A stretch of 6,925 bases of DNA, from NCBI GenBank assembly GCA_021784265.1, contig JAJXTA010000144.1:1-6925 (forward strand), in the 5' to 3' direction. Both the position numbers and the translations under genes were made by a program. The notes under the pieces were generated by a model that ran no database searches, was not told the origin of the DNA, and saw nothing but the letters and a program-made list of their open reading frames with translations. The first letter of the stretch is position 1; each line of letters starts with the position of its first letter. Below are positions 1-4,225 of the stretch, piece by piece. This DNA is from a bacterium (GTDB lineage Bacteria > Verrucomicrobiota > Verrucomicrobiia > Limisphaerales > J093).

Positions 1-2
1 TC

Positions 3-449
3 CGATCTGCCGCGTCCGAGACGGCGGAGAGTTACCTTGTGCGGCGGCACTTGCGCGTCGGCTGGTGGTCGCTGGGGGTGTTTCTGACGTTGGGGATCGT
101 GCTGGAGTCGTTCCACGGCTTTAAGGTCGGGTGGTACCTGAGCGCGGCTAACTCGACGCGGCGGTTGATGTTTACGCTGGCCCACGCCCACGGCACCCTG
201 TTGGGGCTGGTCCACATCGCCTTTGCCACGACCGTGCCCCGGCTGCCGCGCTGGGACCCGCGCCCGCGGGCGTTGGCGGCCAACTGCTTGGTGGGGGCGG
301 GGCTGCTCATCCCCATCGGCTTCTTCTGGGGTGGAGTTTTCGTGTACGGGGGGGACCCCGGGTTGGGGATCGTGCTGGTGCCGGTGGGGGCGTTGCTGTT
401 GTTGGTGGCGGTGTTCCTCACGGCGCGGGCCGGGAGCGGGTGCCGGTAA
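3..449 (+). CDS. Small four-helix membrane protein, probably 5'-partial
   Basis: I do not recognise a named family. The frame is open from the left window edge to the TAA at 447-449, so the true start may lie outside. An internal GTG at 39, with GGAG at 26-29 and a 9-base spacer, would give 136 residues. I favour continuation upstream because the residues before GTG39 (SETAESYLV) read like an amphipathic lead-in to the next helix. Numbered from GTG39, four hydrophobic segments are visible: about 9-28, 43-64, 79-100 and 110-128. The second carries three histidines in the pattern H-x-H-G-T...H (residues 49, 51, 59), which resembles the AHxHxxxLG motif of small haem- or copper-associated membrane proteins, but function is not established. 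A conserved-looking HGFKVGWYL segment sits between helices 1 and 2. It precedes 613-1041 on the same strand with a 163-base gap, so co-transcription is uncertain. Confidence 0.7.
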   Translation, partial: RSAASETAESYLVRRHLRVGWWSLGVFLTLGIVLESFHGFKVGWYLSAANSTRRLMFTLAHAHGTLLGLVHIAFATTVPRLPRWDPRPRALAANCLVGAGLLIPIGFFWGGVFVYGGDPGLGIVLVPVGALLLLVAVFLTARAGSGCR

Positions 450-600
450 CGACGCGCGCCGGTGGTGGTTGACAAGACGTGGCCGGTTCGCAAGGCTCCC
501 ACCAGTTTGGGTCGGCGGTGAGCCCAATCGGGCCCCAGCCGAGCGCGGCGCCTGGGCCGCGGTCGCGGGCCGGTGGCTCAGCCGACCACGCGTGAACCAA

Positions 601-605
601 AAGGA
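601..605 (+). promoter_or_regulatory. Ribosome binding site of the anchored repeat protein
   Basis: AAGGA lies 7 bases before the ATG at 613. It fixes that start rather than the longer GTG/ATG extensions of the same frame, whose residues are the arginine- and tryptophan-rich kind expected from out-of-frame GC-rich DNA. It is one of the few clear Shine-Dalgarno sequences in the window. Confidence 0.6.
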
Positions 606-612
606 CAATCCC

Positions 613-1041
613 ATGAATAACAGTCAGATCGAAGAGCGGTTGGCAGGTTTGGAACGGCGGTTGAACCGGTACCGCGCTGTGGCGGCGGCGCTCGGCCTGG
701 CCGTGATCGGCCTGATCGGCGTGGCCGCCACCGGCTCGGGCGAGATCAGCAATGAGGTGCAAACGCGCAAGCTGGTCATCGTGAACAACGAAGGCCGGCC
801 CGCCTTCTCGGTGGCCCCCAATCCGGCGGGCTGCACGCTGTTCATGCACAACCATAACGGCCAGCTTGTCTTTGCCGTGACCGCCAGCAACGCGGGCGCG
901 GAGCTGGTGCTGGCCGACGGCCAGGGCTTCCATGCGGCGCAACTGACGACCGGCACCGCCGGGGGTCGGCTGGAGATCCAAAGCCGGGACGGCCAGCGCC
1001 AGACGATCACGCCGCACGGGGCCGGGGCCGCGGTTAAGTAA
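613..1041 (+). CDS. Membrane-anchored protein with three ~22-residue beta repeats
   Basis: The product is 142 residues and has no function I can name. Residues 1-20 are charged and heptad-like (IEERLAGLERRLNRY), suggesting a short coiled coil. Residues 22-41 form one hydrophobic segment, most likely an uncleaved signal anchor that places the rest outside the cytoplasm. After a linker and a KLVIVNNE strand come three tandem units starting at G61, G83 and G105. Each follows the plan G-x-x-x-(F/A)-x-(V/L)-x(7-8)-(A/G)-G-x-x-L-x-(M/L/I), alternating hydrophobic and polar residues as in short beta strands. Proteins with this anchor-plus-repeat plan recur in several bacterial phyla as hypothetical proteins, to my recollection. 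The start is supported by AAGGA seven bases upstream. The gene is followed by GC-rich hairpins. Reality as a gene is likely; the role is unknown. Confidence 0.8.
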   Translation: MNNSQIEERLAGLERRLNRYRAVAAALGLAVIGLIGVAATGSGEISNEVQTRKLVIVNNEGRPAFSVAPNPAGCTLFMHNHNGQLVFAVTASNAGAELVLADGQGFHAAQLTTGTAGGRLEIQSRDGQRQTITPHGAGAAVK

Positions 1042-1071
1042 TCCAGCGTGCGGGAGGCGGCGGCCGGCGTG

Positions 1072-1105
1072 CCGCCGCCGCCGACCCGAGAGCCGGCGGC
1101 GGCGG
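1072..1105 (+). terminator. GC-rich hairpin after 613-1041
   Basis: A perfect 12-bp stem (1072-1083 with 1094-1105) encloses a 10-base loop and starts 30 bases after the stop codon of the preceding gene. The left arm can instead pair with GGCGGCGGC at 1056-1064 (9 bp, 6-base loop). No T-tract follows on the plus strand (TGGGGCAAAG), so this is not a canonical intrinsic terminator. It may act as a 3' stabiliser or a U-less terminator. Confidence 0.35.
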
Positions 1106-1111
1106 TGGGGC

Positions 1112-1155
1112 AAAGAAAAAGAGCCGCCCGGTACCAAACCCTGACCGAGCGGCTC
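1112..1155 (-). terminator. Intrinsic terminator reading on the minus strand
   Basis: GAGCCGC (1121-1127) pairs perfectly with GCGGCTC (1149-1155). After a single C/A mismatch the stem continues with CGGT (1129-1132) against ACCG (1144-1147), closing an 11-base loop. Read on the minus strand, the hairpin is immediately followed by TTTTTCTTT (complement of 1112-1120), the classic Rho-independent layout. On the plus strand the following bases are CGCGGTTCCC, so it would not terminate that way. No minus-strand coding region lies to its right before 1398, so whatever transcript it ends is probably non-coding. Confidence 0.55.
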
Positions 1156-1382
1156 CGCGGTTCCCGAAGGATCTGATGGGGAGCCACGCCGGCTGCTGGT
1201 TGTGGGCGCGCTCCCACCAGACGCGAGCAGGTTAGTCCTTCGCGGCCGGAATGCCAAGGTGGGGGTTCTGCCCGTCCGCCAGCTTGCGGGCGCCCCAGCG
1301 GGGGTGGAGTGGGGCATGGCGCGGGAACGGGGCGAGTTTCCAGTGGACGTGCTACTTCCGAGTTGAAACGCGGGTTATCCGT

Positions 1383-1395
1383 CGCCAGACTGGCG
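1383..1395. repeat. Inverted repeat abutting the MFS start codon
   Basis: CGCCAGACTGGCG is a perfect 6-bp inverted repeat around a single central A, ending 3 bases before the ATG at 1399. It occupies the place where a ribosome binding site would be, and the only purine-rich bases there (GGCGGG, 1392-1397) overlap its right arm. A weak TTGAAA at 1363-1368, 17 bases before CAGACT (1386-1391), could be a promoter giving an almost leaderless transcript. The repeat could then be an operator, but this is speculative. Confidence 0.35.
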
Positions 1396-1398
1396 GGC

Positions 1399-2874
1399 AT
1401 GAGTTCACCGCCGGCGGCGCCGCGCCCCCTTACGCTGATTGATTGGCTGATCATCCTGGTGGCCATCATCGGGTTTGCCTTCGACACCTACGTGCTGTTG
1501 ACGATGCCGTTGATCGCCGGGCCAGCCCTGGCCGAGCTGCTGCATGTCGCGCCCAGTGATCCCCAGGTCCGCCAGTGGATCGGCTACATTTTTTGGGGGA
1601 GCGCCCTTTCCGGTGGCGCTTTCGGTCTGCTGGGCGGGTGGCTGACCGACCGGCTGGGGCGGCGGCGGGTGTTGGTGTGGAGCATCTTGATCTACTCCAT
1701 TTCGGCCCTGGGTGGGGCCTACAGCACCTCGGCGGCGATGCTCTGCCTGTTCCGCTGCACGACGTTCGTCGGGGTGTGCGTCGAGTTTGTCGCGGCGGTG
1801 GCGTGGCTGGCGGAATTGTTTCCCAATGCGGCGCAGCGGGAGAAGGTGTTGGGCTACACGCAGGCCTTTGCGTCGGTGGGCGGGTTGCTCGTGACGGTCG
1901 CCAATACGGTGGCGGTGAAGTACGCGACGACGTTGCCGGCGCTGGCCGGGAGCCACGCTTCCTGGCGTTACACCCTGCTGTCGGGGCTGCTGCCGGCGAT
2001 CCCGCTGCTGGTGATTCGGCCGTTCTTGCCTGAGTCCCCGGCCTGGCGCGAGAAGCGGGCGCAAGGGACCTTGCAGCGGCCGAGCTTTGCCGCCCTGTTC
2101 GCCCCCGAGCTGCGCCGGACGACGGTGGTCACGACGATTCTCTTTGCCTGCGCGTATGGGGCGGCGTTCGGGGCCATTCAGCTCACGCCGACGCAGATCG
2201 TGCCCGGGCTGCCGGGCCTGGCGGAGGTGCAAAAGCCGATGAAAGCGTTGCGGCAGAAGGAAGGGGCGCTGCGCCAGGCGTTGCAGGACCCGGGCGGCGA
2301 GGCGGCCGCGCATCAGCGTACGGCCGCTGAACTCAAGAGCGTTCTGGGCCAGGAGAAAGCGATCATGGACCAAGTTAAGCAAGCCGGGAACCGGGTCCAG
2401 TTCTTCCAGGAAACCGGGGGCTTGGTGGGGCGGGTGGTGCTGGCGTTCTTGGCGGTGCGGATCGTTGGGCGTGGTCGGCTGTTGCGCCTGTTTTTGGTGC
2501 CGGGCTTGATCCTCTTGCCGTTGGTCTTCCTGTTCCCCGGGCGCCAGAACCTCGAACTCCTCAAGTACGGGATGTTCGCCGCCGGTTTTCTGACGGTGGC
2601 GCAATTCAGTTTCTGGGGCAACTACCTGCCGCGCGTCTATCCGATGCACCTGCGGGGCACGGGGGAGAGTTTTGCGGCGAATCTGGGCGGCCGCATGCTG
2701 GGCACGTCGGCGGCGTTTGTCACCACCTCCTGGTTCGCCCCGTTGATGCCAGGGGCGAGCAGCTTCAGCAAGGTGGCCTACGCCGCCGCCCTGATGGCCT
2801 TCTTAGTTTATGGGATAGCCCTGGTGGCCTCGTGGTGGCTCCCCGAACCGCCAGCGGCGCTGCTCCCGGACTGA
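1399..2874 (+). CDS. MFS transporter with an extracytoplasmic helical insert
   Basis: A 491-residue major facilitator superfamily carrier of the inner membrane. Twelve hydrophobic segments can be placed roughly at 12-35, 60-80, 91-110, 112-138, 150-172, 190-208, 241-262, 338-358, 361-381, 389-412, 425-445 and 460-482. The signature loop 2-3 motif is GGWLTDRLGRRR (79-90), and LPESPAW (210-216) after TM6 recalls the PESPRW motif of sugar-porter-like members. RVYPMHLRGTG (412-422) before TM11 resembles the matching MFS loop. Residues about 268-335 form an extra hydrophilic, Lys/Gln/Glu/Ala-rich segment between TM7 and TM8, predicted on the outer face. I chose ATG 1399 because translation upstream of it reads as non-coding and the transmembrane core begins 12 residues later. 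No clear Shine-Dalgarno is present. It converges on the glycosidase cluster, so sugar uptake is plausible, but the substrate cannot be read from the sequence. Confidence 0.93.
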   Translation: MSSPPAAPRPLTLIDWLIILVAIIGFAFDTYVLLTMPLIAGPALAELLHVAPSDPQVRQWIGYIFWGSALSGGAFGLLGGWLTDRLGRRRVLVWSILIYSISALGGAYSTSAAMLCLFRCTTFVGVCVEFVAAVAWLAELFPNAAQREKVLGYTQAFASVGGLLVTVANTVAVKYATTLPALAGSHASWRYTLLSGLLPAIPLLVIRPFLPESPAWREKRAQGTLQRPSFAALFAPELRRTTVVTTILFACAYGAAFGAIQLTPTQIVPGLPGLAEVQKPMKALRQKEGALRQALQDPGGEAAAHQRTAAELKSVLGQEKAIMDQVKQAGNRVQFFQETGGLVGRVVLAFLAVRIVGRGRLLRLFLVPGLILLPLVFLFPGRQNLELLKYGMFAAGFLTVAQFSFWGNYLPRVYPMHLRGTGESFAANLGGRMLGTSAAFVTTSWFAPLMPGASSFSKVAYAAALMAFLVYGIALVASWWLPEPPAALLPD

Positions 2875-2894
2875 CCTCGGAGGTTTCCGCCGCC

Positions 2895-2909
2895 CGGGCG
2901 CGCCGCCCG
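2895..2909. terminator. Hairpin between the convergent genes
   Basis: CGGGCG (2895-2900) and CGCCCG (2904-2909) form a 6-bp stem with a 3-base loop inside the 37-base gap between the convergent stop codons at 2874 and 2912. It is placed to serve as a shared terminator, but neither side has a T-tract, and such GC-only hairpins arise easily in this composition. Confidence 0.3.
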
Positions 2910-2911
2910 CG

Positions 2912-4225
2912 TCAGTTCGCGCCGCGCTCGTCCCCCTCCATCACCCAGGCCTCGTTGAAGTGGGCGTGCTTGATGGATTTGGCCGCCGGATCACCGTCAC
3001 GATCTTTGGGGAGGTTGCGCCGGTTGAGGTGGAAACTGTAGCTGGCGTGCAGCGTGCCGTCGCGCGCCTGGAGGATTGAGGGGTAATGGTAGGCGCCGGC
3101 CTGCGGGCCCGGGGGGTCGTACTCCAGATGGCGTTTCCACTTCCAGGTGCGGCCTTCGTCGTCGGAGATTTGCACGGCGAGGCTGTTGCGCTGGCGTTCG
3201 GTGTCGTTGCTGATGAGGACCCAATGTCCGTTGCGCAGGCCGATCACCTCCGCCCCCGAACCCGGGTTGGGGAGGTCGGTATTGCTAACGGGGCTCCAGG
3301 TTTCGCCCCGGTCGTGCGAGTCGCTCTGGGCTAGGCGGTGGGGGCCCGGGCCGTTATGGCGCATCAGGGTGTACAGGGAGCCGTCGGCGCGCCGGACGAT
3401 GCTGGGCTGGATATTGCCCAGACCGACCAAGGGGGTGCTGGTGTGCCACGTCTGGCCCCAGTCGTCAGTGATCGCCATCAGGGAAAAGGAGAAGCCGTCG
3501 TGGTAGAGCGGGACGATGAGCCGGTGGTTGTCCAGCAGGAATGGGTGGGCCCGCGTCATCCACCCCAAGCGGCGGTAGAGCTCGTCCTGCGCGTGGGTGC
3601 GGAGGCTGGCCAGAAACACCGCGGCGGCGGCGTGTTGGACCTCACCGGCGGGCCAGGCGCGCACGGCCGCTTCGAGCGCCGGCAGACGCCGCTCGACCTC
3701 CGGCACAAACGCCGCGCTCGGGGTGACGTGGACGACCTCGCTGTAATCCCAACGGGGCGGACCGTCGTGGGCGTAATCGGCGCTGCGCCTTACCTTCAAC
3801 AAGGCGCTTTCCCAAGTATGCGCCAGGATCGTGGTGTAGAAGAGCCAGAGCCGGCCTTGGGGATCGAGGATCATGCACGGATTGCCGTCCGGGTAACCGG
3901 GGGTGTCGGCCATGACGAAGCGCGGGCTCCAAGTGCCCCGGCCGCGCCGGAGCCGAGCGCCCTCGATCTTGACATCGTCCGCCGTGCGTTCCCCGGAGCC
4001 ATGAAACCAGCACACCAACAAGTCTCCCGTCCGGGTCTCGACGATGCAGGAGGCATGGTTGTGCCAGGTCTCCAAAGGGAAGAGCAGTTCGGATTCCAGG
4101 AAGGGGTGGGGCGGCGTGGCGGCGCCACGAGCGAGACCTAAGCTCAGAAGCCCCCAGAGCAGCACCGCGCGCCCGAAGGCGTGGGCCGAGTGGACGGACG
4201 ACTTATTTGGCGGACGGTTTCTCAT
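2912..4225 (-). CDS. Exported sialidase-like BNR/Asp-box protein
   Basis: 437 residues, probably a six-bladed beta-propeller of the BNR_2/sialidase superfamily. Three Asp boxes (S-x-D-x-G-x-x-W type) are visible: TDDWGQTW (253-260), a one-residue-longer version SDSHDRGETW (301-310) and SDDEGRTW (354-361). Conserved-looking segments include WHNHASCIVE (54-63), HGSGER (75-80), NPCMILDPQGRLW (115-127), GNIQPSIVRR (270-279), NPGSGAEV (320-327) and HYPSILQARDGTLHASYS (380-397). The N-terminus has arginines then a hydrophobic run (about 18-33), a probable signal peptide. Residues about 170-221 are alanine- and charge-rich and look helical, an insertion in the propeller. Proteins of this type are often labelled exo-alpha-sialidase, but many are untested, so sialic acid specificity is not proven. 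The start at 4225 overlaps the end of the GH97 gene by 23 bases, suggesting translational coupling; the longer frame to 4360 would be an unlikely extension. Confidence 0.88.
   Translation of the reverse strand: MRNRPPNKSSVHSAHAFGRAVLLWGLLSLGLARGAATPPHPFLESELLFPLETWHNHASCIVETRTGDLLVCWFHGSGERTADDVKIEGARLRRGRGTWSPRFVMADTPGYPDGNPCMILDPQGRLWLFYTTILAHTWESALLKVRRSADYAHDGPPRWDYSEVVHVTPSAAFVPEVERRLPALEAAVRAWPAGEVQHAAAAVFLASLRTHAQDELYRRLGWMTRAHPFLLDNHRLIVPLYHDGFSFSLMAITDDWGQTWHTSTPLVGLGNIQPSIVRRADGSLYTLMRHNGPGPHRLAQSDSHDRGETWSPVSNTDLPNPGSGAEVIGLRNGHWVLISNDTERQRNSLAVQISDDEGRTWKWKRHLEYDPPGPQAGAYHYPSILQARDGTLHASYSFHLNRRNLPKDRDGDPAAKSIKHAHFNEAWVMEGDERGAN

Larger units (their letters stand above)
1042..1398. 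other. Non-coding, hairpin-dense intergenic region
   Basis: This 357-base stretch contains no convincing gene. Frames that are open across it are compositional shadows. It holds a series of potential stem-loops: 1056-1079 or 1072-1105 (alternatives), 1121-1155 or 1151-1185 (alternatives sharing GGCTC), an imperfect one at about 1195-1220 (CTGG..GTGGG with CCCACCAG), and GC-rich inverted segments at about 1280-1305. A perfect inverted repeat lies at 1383-1395. The T-rich tract after the 1121-1155 hairpin gives a minus-strand polarity and suggests a structured RNA of about 200 bases on that strand. I tried to fit 6S RNA, RNase P, tmRNA and common riboswitches from memory and saw no conserved core of any. 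Confidence 0.5.

Noticed and set aside
469..497. TTGACA at 469-474 as a promoter for 613-1041
   Set aside because: The -35 match is perfect, but the hexamer at the right distance (AAGGCT, 492-497) matches the -10 consensus at only two positions.
531..587. Hairpins in the 450-612 gap (531-538 with 552-558; 572-577 with 581-587)
   Set aside because: Both stems have bulges, are GC-only and lack a T-tract, so they are no better than expected by chance in this composition.
1042..1398. Known structured RNA (6S, RNase P, tmRNA, cobalamin or SAM riboswitch)
   Set aside because: None of the conserved core sequences I can recall for these classes is present on either strand.
418..1487. Long minus-strand open frames crossing 613-1041 and the intergenic region
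   Set aside because: Two overlapping frames stay open because of GC content. Both are Arg/Pro/Ala-rich without structure, and the plus strand encodes the repeat protein with a good ribosome binding site.
1405..2649. 414-codon minus-strand open frame antisense to the MFS gene
   Set aside because: It is an Arg/Gln/His/Pro-rich shadow of the MFS reading frame with no domain or membrane pattern of its own.
3338..4141. 267-codon plus-strand open frame over the sialidase-like gene
   Set aside because: It is the complement of a convincing Asp-box protein and carries no recognisable motif.
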